From CALMFG01 sp963666035 (lineage in GTDB: Bacteria; Bacillota; Clostridia; Christensenellales; CALMFG01): a DNA stretch of 64,000 bases. Below are positions 1 through 8,584 of this stretch, in pieces. The stretch spans positions 247,320-311,319 of the forward strand of contig CAXXJI010000006.1 in assembly GCA_963666035.2 (NCBI GenBank), written 5' to 3'. A model generated the notes under the pieces. The model was not told the DNA's origin, ran no database searches, and saw only the letters and a program-made list of their open reading frames with translations. The position numbers were made by a program, and so were the translations under genes. Positions within the stretch are counted from its first letter, which is position 1, and every line of letters begins with the position of its first letter.

Positions 1-25
1 CATTCAACCCATCTCGCACCGCGAG

Positions 26-682
26 ATGATTACGCAAAGAATGAGCATGGAAGGCAGCAATTCGTATGAAATTACTGAGATGCTGGAAAGCTGGAACGAG
101 ACCCAAAAGCTGATTCCTGAGGATTTTGATATGGTTCAGGAATCGCATGTCTGCGGGTTTTGTGCTGACAGCGCCCGAGAAGCAGATGGCTATGCACATA
201 CGGTTCTAGCGCATCAGGAACCGGCGTCTTTCAAAGCGCTGCTGGGGTTTGGGAAACCGAAGTTTCGCTCTGAAGTCGGCTCAATTCTTCCTGTGTATAT
301 TCCCATTTGCAGCCGCTGCAAAAGCGCATACCGCAAATCTCGGTGGCTTAAAGCTTTGGTGATTCTTTCGGGATTTGCGCTTGGAATCGCGATTATCGCT
401 GTTGCGAGCATGATTCCGGCGGTCTCGACCAGTGTCAAACTGATGCTGATGACCTATGCGATTGCCGCAGTCATTGTGGGCGTAGGATATGTGGTTTCAA
501 CGATTGCAGTTAACCAATATATCAAGCGAAATTCGGACGCAGTGCATTTCAATATTTTCGATGTTGACTTGATCGGCCGGATGCGCGAGCGGGGCTGGTT
601 TTTGTTCCAGGATAATACGGCGGTGACCGCAGTCAGCTTCAGCAACGAGCTCGGTGATTTCGGCCGCGTGTTTGATAAGTAG
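26..682 (+). CDS. Unknown membrane protein with two CxxC pairs (possibly 5' partial)
   Basis: I do not recognise this gene. From the ATG at 26 it encodes 218 residues. A soluble N-terminal part carries two cysteine pairs, Cys43-Cys46 and Cys95-Cys98, spaced like a zinc ribbon. Two hydrophobic membrane segments follow at about 109-130 and 138-161, then a short soluble tail. The frame stays open back to the left edge of the window, so the true start may lie outside it. It sits directly before the str operon but is separated from it by a promoter, so it probably belongs to an upstream transcript. No function is proposed. Confidence 0.6.
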   Translation: MITQRMSMEGSNSYEITEMLESWNETQKLIPEDFDMVQESHVCGFCADSAREADGYAHTVLAHQEPASFKALLGFGKPKFRSEVGSILPVYIPICSRCKSAYRKSRWLKALVILSGFALGIAIIAVASMIPAVSTSVKLMLMTYAIAAVIVGVGYVVSTIAVNQYIKRNSDAVHFNIFDVDLIGRMRERGWFLFQDNTAVTAVSFSNELGDFGRVFDK

Positions 683-696
683 CGTCTAAAAACACG

Positions 697-725
697 TTGA
701 CATCTCATTTTTGGAGTGTTAGAAT
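697..725 (+). promoter_or_regulatory. Sigma-A type promoter of the str operon
   Basis: TTGACA at 697-702, a 17-base spacer and TAGAAT at 720-725, close to consensus. Transcription would start near 732, almost on top of the first ATG (734) of the L7Ae-like gene. Confidence 0.75.
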
Positions 726-733
726 GTGTAGGC

Positions 734-1039
734 ATGCGAAAAAATGCACTTGTTATGATGGATAATGCAGATCGAAAAACGGCAAAAGACCAGATAAGGG
801 CCAAACAAAAAGTGGTGGGCTTAAAGCAGGTCTTGCGGCATATCAGTGAAAGCAAAGTGGCCATTGTCTACCTTGCCAGCGATGCGGAGACGCACGTCAC
901 AAAAGCACTGCAAAGCACGGCAAAAATGCATGCGGTACCCATCGAATGTGCGTTTTCCCGTAAAACATTGGGGAAAATTTGTGGCATTGATGTGGGCGCG
1001 GCATGTGTGGGTATATTAAAGGAAGAAAAGGAAAACTAG
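734..1039 (+). CDS. rplGB: L7Ae/L30e-family RNA-binding protein (YbxF-like)
   Basis: Small protein of the L7Ae/L30e/S12e fold. In Bacillus the homologue YbxF binds kink-turn RNA and lies just before rpsL, as here. The C-terminal half shows the family pattern KxLGKxCGIDVGAA (TLGKICGIDVGAACVGIL), and the core KQKVVGLKQVL aligns with the helix after the first strand. The frame could extend to a GTG at 716, but that codon overlaps the -10 box, so the start must be 734 or the ATG pair at 755/758. None has a clear ribosome-binding site. With a transcription start near 732, the ATG at 734 would make an almost leaderless mRNA. The family assignment is firm; the start is not. Confidence 0.8.
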   Translation: MRKNALVMMDNADRKTAKDQIRAKQKVVGLKQVLRHISESKVAIVYLASDAETHVTKALQSTAKMHAVPIECAFSRKTLGKICGIDVGAACVGILKEEKEN

Positions 1040-1129
1040 AGACACGGCCTTTTTACATGGGTTGCAAAAAGGCTTGATATATAATTTAAATAATCAGAAT
1101 TATATTGAAAGGAGAACAAAGGTAAGACG

Positions 1130-1504
1130 ATGCCAACCATTAATCAATTGATCAAAAACGGCAGAACCAGTGCAGTAAAGAAAACTACATCGCCGATCTT
1201 AAAACAATGTCCTCAAAAAAGGGGAGTTTGTTTGGCGGTAAGAACCATGACACCTAAAAAGCCGAATTCTGCTCTGAGAAAAATTGCGAGAGTACGTCTG
1301 ACCAACCAGATGGAAGGTTCCGCTTATATCCCGGGAATCGGTCACAACCTGCAGGAGCACAGCGTGGTTTTGATTCGCGGCGGTAAAGTGAAGGATCTGC
1401 CTGGTGTCAGATATCATATAGTCCGTGGCGCGCTGGATACTGCGGGAGTGGCAGACAGAAAACAGTCCCGTTCGCTTTATGGTGCAAAACGACCCAAAAA
1501 ATAA
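1130..1504 (+). CDS. rpsL: 30S ribosomal protein S12
   Basis: S12 lies at the decoding centre of the 30S subunit and checks codon-anticodon pairing. The 124-residue protein has the standard start MPTINQLIKNGR and the conserved loop TPKKPNSALRK, whose first lysine is the usual site of streptomycin resistance changes; here it is the sensitive-type lysine. A GGAGA box lies upstream. The AT-rich interval before the gene (1040-1129) may hold a second promoter, but no convincing -35/-10 pair could be fixed. First canonical gene of the str operon, followed 22 bases later by rpsG. Confidence 0.97.
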   Translation: MPTINQLIKNGRTSAVKKTTSPILKQCPQKRGVCLAVRTMTPKKPNSALRKIARVRLTNQMEGSAYIPGIGHNLQEHSVVLIRGGKVKDLPGVRYHIVRGALDTAGVADRKQSRSLYGAKRPKK

Positions 1505-1526
1505 TTAGGATAGGAGAAAAACGAAT

Positions 1527-1997
1527 ATGCCAAGACGTGGCGGAGTTCCTAAGCGTGAGATTTTACCGGATCCTATATATAAGAGTGTGGTTTTGACCAA
1601 ACTTATCAACCAGGTGATGCTGGATGGAAAAAGAGGAACGGCACAGCGAATCTGCTATGACGCTTTTGATACGATAAAAGAAAAAACAGGAAAAGAACCA
1701 ATTGATGTATTCACCGAAGCAATGGATAACATCATGCCGGTTTTGGAAGTAAAGGCCAGACGGGTTGGCGGTGCCACCTATCAGGTGCCGATCGAAGTCA
1801 GCCCCAAACGGCGGCAGACCCTCGGCATTCGCTGGCTGGTCACCAACACAAAGAACCGCGGTGAGCGGACGATGAGCGAAAAGCTAGCAGCTGAGATTAT
1901 GGATGCGGCCAATAATACCGGTTCATCGGTGAAGAAAAAAGAAGATACCCACAGGATGGCCGAGGCCAACAGAGCCTTTGCGCACTATCGCTGGTAG
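1527..1997 (+). CDS. rpsG: 30S ribosomal protein S7
   Basis: S7 binds the 3' major domain of 16S rRNA, starts assembly of the 30S head and contacts E-site tRNA. At 156 residues it has the normal length and typical blocks (MPRRGGVPKREILPDP at the start, RRVGGATYQVPIEV in the middle, a basic C-terminus ending HYRW). Preceded by AGGAGAAA. In Escherichia coli S7 represses its own operon through the rpsL-rpsG junction; here that junction is only 22 bases, while the rpsG-fusA gap is long and foldable. Confidence 0.97.
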   Translation: MPRRGGVPKREILPDPIYKSVVLTKLINQVMLDGKRGTAQRICYDAFDTIKEKTGKEPIDVFTEAMDNIMPVLEVKARRVGGATYQVPIEVSPKRRQTLGIRWLVTNTKNRGERTMSEKLAAEIMDAANNTGSSVKKKEDTHRMAEANRAFAHYRW

Positions 1998-2067
1998 GGC
2001 AAATGTCTTTTGCGCAAAGCAGGTTGAAGCATTTAGCCTGACGTAAAGCGTAAAGGAAAAGGTAAAG

Positions 2068-2150
2068 AAACATCGAAAAACAACCGATGTTTAAAAATAA
2101 AATTTTAAGCTTTAAGTCATAGTCGCTGCCCGGGTTTGCCTGGGTGGCGA
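2068..2150 (+). promoter_or_regulatory. Two stem-loops between rpsG and fusA
   Basis: The 175-base gap between rpsG and fusA contains two inverted repeats. AAACATCG at 2068-2075 pairs with CGATGTTT at 2085-2092. A 12-bp stem at 2123-2134/2139-2150 (TCGCTGCCCGGG with CCTGGGTGGCGA, three G-U pairs) has a TTTG loop. Neither is followed by a T-run, so they are not terminators. They sit just before the fusA ribosome-binding site and may affect processing or translation of the fusA-tuf part. Confidence 0.5.
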
Positions 2151-2172
2151 TTAAAGCTGAGAGGAGGAAAAA

Positions 2173-4245
2173 TTGGCAAGACAATTTCCGCTTGAAAAAA
2201 CAAGAAATATCGGAATCATGGCCCATATTGATGCCGGAAAAACCACGACAACCGAGCGTATCTTGTTCTACACCGGCCGGACACATAAGATCGGCGAAGT
2301 GCATGAAGGCGACGCCACCATGGACTGGATGGAGCAGGAGCAGGAAAGAGGCATCACCATTACATCTGCTGCGACAACGGCAGAATGGAACGGGCACAGG
2401 ATTAACATCATTGACACACCAGGCCACGTTGACTTTACAGTTGAGGTGGAGCGTTCTTTGCGTGTGCTGGATGGTGCCGTGGCTGTTTTTTGTGCAAAAG
2501 GCGGTGTAGAACCCCAATCCGAAACGGTTTGGCGGCAGGCAGACAAATATCGTGTGCCGAGAATTGCGTACGTCAACAAAATGGACATCATGGGTGCAGA
2601 CTTCATGAATGTCGTTGACATGATGAAAGAAAGACTGGGGGCCAAAGCGATGCCGCTGCAGCTGCCGATCGGTGCGGAAGATACTTTTTCCGGTATTGTC
2701 GATCTGGTGAAGATGAAGGCGATCGTTTTCTTGGACGACCTTGGCAAAGAGCGGGATATCGTTGATATTCCGAAAGATATGGTGGAACTGGCTGAAGAGT
2801 ATCGTGAAAACCTGCTCGAAACGGTTTGTGAAACCAATGATACGCTGATGGAACGTTACCTGGAAGGTGACGAGATCGGCGAAGATGAATTAAGAAAAGC
2901 GATTCGGGAAGCAACGATTGCGTTGAAAATCGTTCCTGTGGTTTGCGGTTCTTCCTATAAGAACAAAGGCGTACAGCCGCTGCTGGACGATGTGGTGTAT
3001 TATATGCCGTCTCCGCTGGACGTACCGCCGATTATCGGCAAAAAACCGGATACCGAAACCGAAGAAGCCAGACATGCGTCCGATGAAGAACCCTTCTCGG
3101 CGTTGGCTTTTAAGATTATGGCCGACCCATTTGTGGGTAAGCTGGCATTTTTCCGGGTTTATTCCGGTAAGCTGAAGTCCGGTTCCTATGTTTATAATTC
3201 AACCAAAGGCAAGCGTGAACGTGTGGGACGTATCTTACAGATGCACGCCAACCACCGTGAAGAGATCGAAGAAGTTTTTTCGGGTGATATTGCGGCGGCG
3301 GTCGGGTTTAAGGATGTATCCACCGGCGACACGTTGTGTGACGATAAAAAGCAGATCATTTTAGAATCGATGGTATTTCCGGATCCGGTTATCCGCGTAG
3401 CGATTGAACCCAAAACCAAAGCGGGCCGCGACAAGATGAGCGAAGCGTTGGCTAAGCTCTCGGACGAAGACCCGACCTTCAAGGCTTATACTGATGCGGA
3501 AACGGGTCAGATGATCATCGCGGGTATGGGTGAACTCCATCTCGAGATCATCGTGGATCGTATGATGCGCGAGTTTAAAGTGGAGGCCACCGTGGGCAAA
3601 CCTCAGGTAGCCTATCGTGAAGCAATCCGTAAACCCAGCCGCGTCGATATGAAATACGCGAGGCAGTCTGGTGGTAAAGGCCAATACGGACATGTCGTCA
3701 TCGAAGTGGAACCTTTGGAACCCGGCTCAGGCTTTGTGTTTGAGAATAAAGTTGTCGGAGGAACTGTGCCCAAGGAATATATTCCGAGCGTTGAAAAAGG
3801 TATCGCGGAAGCATCTCAAAACGGTATCCTTGGCGGCTACGAAGTCATGGACTTCAAGGTGACGCTGGTGGATGGTTCTTACCACGAAGTTGACTCTTCT
3901 GAAATGGCATTCAAAATTGCCGGCTCTATGGCTTTTAAAGAAGCCATGCGAAAAGGCGATGCCGTGCTTTTGGAACCCATGATGAAAGTGGAAGTCACGG
4001 TGCCCGAAGAGTTTATGGGCGATATCCTTGGCAATGTTAATGCACGGCGCGGACGTATTGAAGGCACCGAAGCCAGAAGCGGTGCACAGGTGATTAACGC
4101 ATTTGTGCCACTCGGCGAGATGTTTGGATATGCGACCGATCTTCGAAGCAGAACGCAAGGCAGAGGCAATTTTACCATGCAGTTCGACCATTACGACCCC
4201 GTGCCCAAGAGCATTTCTGAAAAGATTTCAGGCGATGCAAAATAG
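2173..4245 (+). CDS. fusA: Elongation factor G
   Basis: GTPase that drives translocation of tRNAs and mRNA after peptide bond formation. The 690-residue length is standard. GTP-binding motifs are visible: AHIDAGKTT around residues 17-25, DTPGH at 81-85 and NKMD at 135-138. The EF-G domain IV block (SGGKGQYGHVVIEVEP) and the C-terminal domain V follow. The start is a TTG preceded by GAGGAGG. Fourth gene of the str operon, followed by tuf after 58 bases. Confidence 0.97.
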   Translation: MARQFPLEKTRNIGIMAHIDAGKTTTTERILFYTGRTHKIGEVHEGDATMDWMEQEQERGITITSAATTAEWNGHRINIIDTPGHVDFTVEVERSLRVLDGAVAVFCAKGGVEPQSETVWRQADKYRVPRIAYVNKMDIMGADFMNVVDMMKERLGAKAMPLQLPIGAEDTFSGIVDLVKMKAIVFLDDLGKERDIVDIPKDMVELAEEYRENLLETVCETNDTLMERYLEGDEIGEDELRKAIREATIALKIVPVVCGSSYKNKGVQPLLDDVVYYMPSPLDVPPIIGKKPDTETEEARHASDEEPFSALAFKIMADPFVGKLAFFRVYSGKLKSGSYVYNSTKGKRERVGRILQMHANHREEIEEVFSGDIAAAVGFKDVSTGDTLCDDKKQIILESMVFPDPVIRVAIEPKTKAGRDKMSEALAKLSDEDPTFKAYTDAETGQMIIAGMGELHLEIIVDRMMREFKVEATVGKPQVAYREAIRKPSRVDMKYARQSGGKGQYGHVVIEVEPLEPGSGFVFENKVVGGTVPKEYIPSVEKGIAEASQNGILGGYEVMDFKVTLVDGSYHEVDSSEMAFKIAGSMAFKEAMRKGDAVLLEPMMKVEVTVPEEFMGDILGNVNARRGRIEGTEARSGAQVINAFVPLGEMFGYATDLRSRTQGRGNFTMQFDHYDPVPKSISEKISGDAK

Positions 4246-4303
4246 GGCTTTAAAAAAACAAGAATAGAAAACACATTTATCAATAAGGAGGAAAGAAACA
4301 AAA

Positions 4304-5515
4304 ATGGGAAAAGCGAAATTTGAAAGAACGAAACCGCATGTCAATATCGGAACCATCGGCCACGTAGACCATGGTAAGACGACATTGACCGCCGCGATCA
4401 CAAGCGTACTTTCCAAGTATGGACAGGCAACCGCCACGAAGTATGACGAAATTGACAAGGCGCCTGAAGAAAAGGAAAGAGGCATCACGATCAATACCGC
4501 GCACGTGGAATATGAAACAGAGACTCGCCACTACGCACACGTGGACTGCCCGGGCCATGCGGACTATGTTAAGAACATGATCACCGGTGCTGCCCAGATG
4601 GACGGCGCGATTCTGGTGGTCAGCGCGGCTGATGGCCCGATGCCCCAGACCCGTGAGCACATTCTGCTTGCGCGTCAGGTTGGCGTACCATACATCATTG
4701 TTTTCATGAACAAAACCGACCAGGTGGATGACCCCGAACTTCTCGAACTGGTTGAGATGGAAGTGAGAGACCTTCTGTCCGAATACGAGTTTGACGGAGA
4801 CAATATTCCGATCGTTAAAGGCAGTGCGCTGAAAGCTTTGGAAGCTTCACAGGGCGACAGCGACTTGAAGGAAAACGCGGACACCAAATGCATCTTCGAA
4901 CTGATGGCAGCGGTGGACAGCTACATTCCGGAACCGGAACGTGCATCCGACAAACCGTTCCTGATGCCTGTTGAAGACGTATTCTCGATCACCGGCCGCG
5001 GCACCGTTGCCACCGGCAGAGTGGACAGAGGAACGATCAAAGTGGGCGAAGAAGTTGAAATCGTCGGCTTGACCGAAGAGAGAAGAAAAGTGGTTGTAAC
5101 CGGCGTTGAAATGTTCAGAAAACTTCTGGATCAGGCGATTGCAGGCGACAACATCGGTCTTCTGCTCCGCGGTGTACAGCGTGACGAAATTGAAAGAGGC
5201 CAGGTTCTGGCGAAACCCGGAACCATCCATCCGCATACCCACTTTAAAGGTCAGGTATACGTACTGAAACAGGATGAAGGCGGCAGACATACACCGTTCT
5301 TCAACGGCTATCGTCCGCAGTTCTTCTTCAGAACTACCGACGTAACGGGCTCCATCGCTTTGCCGGAAGGCACTGAGATGGTTATGCCTGGCGACAACGT
5401 GGTCATGGAGATCAAACTGATCACCCCGATCGCGATCGAAGAAGGCTTGCGCTTCGCGATTCGTGAAGGCGGCAGAACCGTTGGTTCGGGTGTTGTAACC
5501 AGCGTTATTGAATAG
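4304..5515 (+). CDS. tuf: Elongation factor Tu
   Basis: GTPase that delivers aminoacyl-tRNA to the ribosome. 403 residues. Motifs: GHVDHGKTT from residue 19, DCPGH at 81-85 and NKTD at 136-139 (NKCD or NKVD in many species). Domains 2 and 3 are complete, with the MVMPGDNV segment near the C-terminus. A strong AAGGAGGAAAG site precedes the ATG. Last gene of the str operon; a clear terminator follows, so in this genome tuf is not transcribed into the S10 cluster. Confidence 0.97.
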   Translation: MGKAKFERTKPHVNIGTIGHVDHGKTTLTAAITSVLSKYGQATATKYDEIDKAPEEKERGITINTAHVEYETETRHYAHVDCPGHADYVKNMITGAAQMDGAILVVSAADGPMPQTREHILLARQVGVPYIIVFMNKTDQVDDPELLELVEMEVRDLLSEYEFDGDNIPIVKGSALKALEASQGDSDLKENADTKCIFELMAAVDSYIPEPERASDKPFLMPVEDVFSITGRGTVATGRVDRGTIKVGEEVEIVGLTEERRKVVVTGVEMFRKLLDQAIAGDNIGLLLRGVQRDEIERGQVLAKPGTIHPHTHFKGQVYVLKQDEGGRHTPFFNGYRPQFFFRTTDVTGSIALPEGTEMVMPGDNVVMEIKLITPIAIEEGLRFAIREGGRTVGSGVVTSVIE

Positions 5516-5528
5516 TTAAAACCAATCA

Positions 5529-5558
5529 AAGGCTGTGGGAGACCATGGCCTTTTTTTG
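5529..5558 (+). terminator. Intrinsic terminator after tuf
   Basis: Ten-base-pair stem AAGGCTGTGG/CCATGGCCTT (two G-U pairs), GAGA loop, followed by seven T (5551-5557). Closes the str operon. Confidence 0.85.
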
Positions 5559-5630
5559 TATTCGCGAAAAAAAGGCAGGTATGCTACTTAAAACGCTTAT
5601 GAATATTCATTCAACATCTTAAAGCATTTG

Positions 5631-5659
5631 TTGATGCTCTGCCCTATATATGGTATATT
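5631..5659 (+). promoter_or_regulatory. Promoter of the DUF1015-aspartate kinase block
   Basis: TTGATG at 5631-5636, 17-base spacer, TATATT at 5654-5659 preceded by TATGG, which supplies a TGn extended -10 element. Transcription would start near 5666, about 60 bases before the ATG at 5726. Confidence 0.7.
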
Positions 5660-5725
5660 ACTTGAAGAACTTTTATAAAGCATTTTGAAAGTAATAAAAA
5701 TTTTAGATAGAGATTTAGAGGAACT

Positions 5726-8572
5726 ATGAAAAACAACGGTTTAGCAACGCCACAGGTGCTGTTGCCTAACAAAAAGATTAACTTAAAAAAATGGGCGGTG
5801 GTCGCCTGCGACCAATTCAATGCGAATCCTGAGTACTGGCATCGGGTACAGCGCTTTGTGGGGAATAATGCATCCACATTACACATGACGCTGCCCGAGA
5901 TATATTTAGACGAACGCGAGGAACGCATCCCGGATATCACTTATGAGATGGAGGAATACGTAGCCAACGGCGTGGTGGAAGCCCTGCCCGAAGGCTTTGT
6001 TTTGGTTCAGCGACAACTGGCAAAGGGGATCCGAACCGGGCTGATTGCCAATATTGATCTTGAGAAATATAGTTTGACCCCAACTAAAAAGACAAAAATA
6101 CGGCCGACCGAAGGGACGGTCATGGAGCGTATTCCGCCTCGTGTGGAAATACGCAAACCGGCGCTTCTGGAAACGCCGCATATTCTGGTGCTCCTAAACG
6201 ATCCGCGAAAAAAAGTGATCGAACCGTTGGTGGCGCGCATCAAAAAATTCCCTATACTCTATGATTTTGATCTGATGGAGAACGGCGGGCATATAAAAGG
6301 CTGCTTTGTCGGGGACGCAGATGAAATTAACGATTTTTATCAGCGACTTGATATGATTGCCGAAGAGAATGATATTCTTTTTGCCGTGGGTGATGGTAAC
6401 CATTCGCTGGCAACAGCCAAAGCGGTATGGGAGGAAGTCAAACAGAATTTATCCACGGAAGAGCGGAAAAAGCACCCCAAACGTTTTGCGCTGGTTGAGG
6501 TGGTCAATCTTTTCGACGAAGGATTGATTTTCGAGCCCATTCATCGTGTGGTGTTTGGTGTGGATTCCAATGCACTGATCGGCGATTTGATTCGATTGTT
6601 TAACCGGCAGAACATGGAAGCCAAAGTGTATTTCAAGCGCTCCACGGCTGCGCGTTTTGTCAACCGTGTGGGCGACCAGTCCATCGACTTTATGGCTAGA
6701 GATAAGCGAGGCTACATACAGCTGGGCAAGCCACTGCACGAGATGGAGGCGATGAATTTCCAGACCGTGCTGGATGAATATTTGTCGGTTCATCCCGAAG
6801 TGAAGGTGGAATATATTCATGGGATGGAGGAGCTGACGCGGTTGTGTGAAGCGAACGATACCACCGGTTTTCTTTTGCCTGCGCTGCAAAAAGAAAGTTT
6901 TGTTGAAGCCCTTGAGAAATATGGTGTTTTGCCAAAAAAGTGTTTTTCACTGGGCGAAGCCAATGAAAAGCGGTACTATCTGGAATCGCGGCTTTTGGAC
7001 GAAGTGCTGGAAGTTGACGAAAACCACGAGGTGCTTATCGCATCCGAGCTGGCTAGCGATAAAGCGGTGTTGGTGAAAGAACCAAAAGAATCATGGCTGG
7101 AGCAAGGCAATAACGAGGATATTATCTCCTTTGCATTTGCGGAGTCGGATGATGAAGAATTGCCCGAAGCGGGAATCAATGAGTTTTTGGATGCCGAGCC
7201 TAGCCCGAAAGAATATCTGTCGCGTAAAGAGCTGAAAATGCTTAAAAAACAGCAGCGGATTGAAAAAATGATTGGTGAGATATCGGGCAGTGCGGATGCA
7301 GTGCTGAGTGCTGTGGACGAAAGCGTCGTGGAGGATGTTGGCGAGCCGGTATTGACGCGCAGAGAAAAGCGGTTGTTGAAGCGTCAGCAGGAATATGAGC
7401 TTTTGCTTGGTGAGCTGGACGCGGCGGAAAAAGAAACCAAGGACAGCCAAACTGGACGAACTCAAACAGCGGATGTCTGCCGTGAAGAACCCCGTGTTCT
7501 GACATGGCGGGAAAAGCGGATTGCCGAAGAGACACAACGGCTGATGCAGACTTCTGATAAAACAACTCCGAATGACACTGTGGTCGCGAAAGCGGATGGA
7601 AACGAACCGCTTTCAAAACGTGAACAGCGGGCATTGAAGCGCCAGCAGGAGTACGAAGCACTGTTGGCCGAAATTGAGAATGAAGCGGCAAAGCGGGAAA
7701 CCGAGTCGGAAGATGCGGTGGTAGCATCTGTTTTTGAAAAACCGTTGTCAAAAAGAGAAATACGGGCGCAAAAGCGCCATGAGAAATACGAATCCTTGAT
7801 GGCCGAAGTCGGCCTAGAAACTGAGACGAAAACCGCTGTTCAAGCGGATGAAACACCGTATACAGAACAGGATAAAGAAGAAGATGCGCCGATGACTCAA
7901 AAAGAGATTCGGGCGCAAAAGCGATTGGAAAGAACAAAGGTCATGATGGCAAAGGCCGGTATGTCGCTGGAAGAAACCGAACAGGAAGAAACGCCGAAAA
8001 CCGAGCCTATGAAAAAGCCGAAAAAACTGCCCAAAGCGGTGGCCGAGGCATTGGAAGGCATGCCGGAAGAAGAGGCGCTGGATGTTTCGGTGTATGCGCT
8101 GGAAAAAGCGCGGATACGTTTGGAAGAAGAGCGAATCAAACTGGAGCGTTATAAAGTGCGTGAGGAGACCCGCTTAAAGCTGCAGCTGGAACGCGAGAAG
8201 CAAAAAGCGATCAAGCGCATGGAGAAAGAGGCACTGAAAAAAGTCGAGCAGGAAGAACTGGCTGAGCTTTTAAGAGAGAAAACCGGCAGTGATGCGGTGG
8301 ATGAAGAAAACGCGCTGGATACGCAAACCGAACCGCGCCGCAAGGGGCTAGCAGGTGTTTTAGACGAAGTGGTCAGCGAAGTGAAGCGAGGCGAAGCCGC
8401 GGGAAAAGTGCCTGATAAAGTGATTATCCGAAAAGGCACATCGGAAATAGTCGGGCACCGCAAGCAGGTAGACATGCCCGAAAGCAAACAGAAAGCGAAA
8501 CGCAGGAAAGGCACGCTGGTGGTCAAACGCGCCAGCAGCGGCCAAAGTGCATATACATCAACGGAAGAGTAA
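5726..8572 (+). CDS. DUF1015 protein with long charged repeat tail
   Basis: Residues 1 to about 420 match the DUF1015 family (function unproven; members are often near serine or amino-acid genes). Diagnostic patterns are the start PQVLLPNKKINLKKWAVVACDQFN and the block VGDGNHSLATAK. DUF1015 proteins are usually only about 400-430 residues; this one has 948. The extra half is hydrophilic and helical. It holds six copies of a motif resembling LSKREIRAQKRHEKYESLMAE, beginning near residues 498, 543, 592, 629, 674 and 723, joined by acidic linkers. A charged coiled-coil-like stretch follows (about 790-850) and a Lys/Arg-rich end. No signal peptide or membrane segment is visible. The tail is continuous in frame with no sign of fusion by frameshift. 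It may bind nucleic acid, ribosomes or a partner protein (inference). Aspartate kinase follows after 12 bases. Confidence 0.85.
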   Translation: MKNNGLATPQVLLPNKKINLKKWAVVACDQFNANPEYWHRVQRFVGNNASTLHMTLPEIYLDEREERIPDITYEMEEYVANGVVEALPEGFVLVQRQLAKGIRTGLIANIDLEKYSLTPTKKTKIRPTEGTVMERIPPRVEIRKPALLETPHILVLLNDPRKKVIEPLVARIKKFPILYDFDLMENGGHIKGCFVGDADEINDFYQRLDMIAEENDILFAVGDGNHSLATAKAVWEEVKQNLSTEERKKHPKRFALVEVVNLFDEGLIFEPIHRVVFGVDSNALIGDLIRLFNRQNMEAKVYFKRSTAARFVNRVGDQSIDFMARDKRGYIQLGKPLHEMEAMNFQTVLDEYLSVHPEVKVEYIHGMEELTRLCEANDTTGFLLPALQKESFVEALEKYGVLPKKCFSLGEANEKRYYLESRLLDEVLEVDENHEVLIASELASDKAVLVKEPKESWLEQGNNEDIISFAFAESDDEELPEAGINEFLDAEPSPKEYLSRKELKMLKKQQRIEKMIGEISGSADAVLSAVDESVVEDVGEPVLTRREKRLLKRQQEYELLLGELDAAEKETKDSQTGRTQTADVCREEPRVLTWREKRIAEETQRLMQTSDKTTPNDTVVAKADGNEPLSKREQRALKRQQEYEALLAEIENEAAKRETESEDAVVASVFEKPLSKREIRAQKRHEKYESLMAEVGLETETKTAVQADETPYTEQDKEEDAPMTQKEIRAQKRLERTKVMMAKAGMSLEETEQEETPKTEPMKKPKKLPKAVAEALEGMPEEEALDVSVYALEKARIRLEEERIKLERYKVREETRLKLQLEREKQKAIKRMEKEALKKVEQEELAELLREKTGSDAVDEENALDTQTEPRRKGLAGVLDEVVSEVKRGEAAGKVPDKVIIRKGTSEIVGHRKQVDMPESKQKAKRRKGTLVVKRASSGQSAYTSTEE
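7217..7957 (+). repeat. Six-copy protein repeat in the DUF1015 tail
   Basis: Six degenerate copies of about 22 residues, pattern L-[ST]-x-[RK]-E-x-R-x-x-K-R-x-x-x-Y-E-x-L-[ML]-x-E, start at residues 498, 543, 592, 629, 674 and 723, so the period is 37-49 residues. Copies 4 and 5 are most alike; copy 3 is shortest and least regular. The linkers are acidic and not conserved. The copies differ at DNA level, so the array is old rather than a recent slippage product. Confidence 0.75.
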
Positions 8573-8584
8573 GGACTAAAATCG

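Noticed and set aside
454..864. Minus-strand open frames throughout the window, e.g. 454-864 and 54720-56090
   Set aside because: They mirror well-supported plus-strand genes, resemble no family and lack ribosome-binding sites; only degV on the minus strand is convincing.
1040..1129. Second promoter just before rpsL
   Set aside because: Several AT-rich hexamers (TATAAT at 1080, TTGCAA at 1062) are present, but no pair has acceptable spacing.
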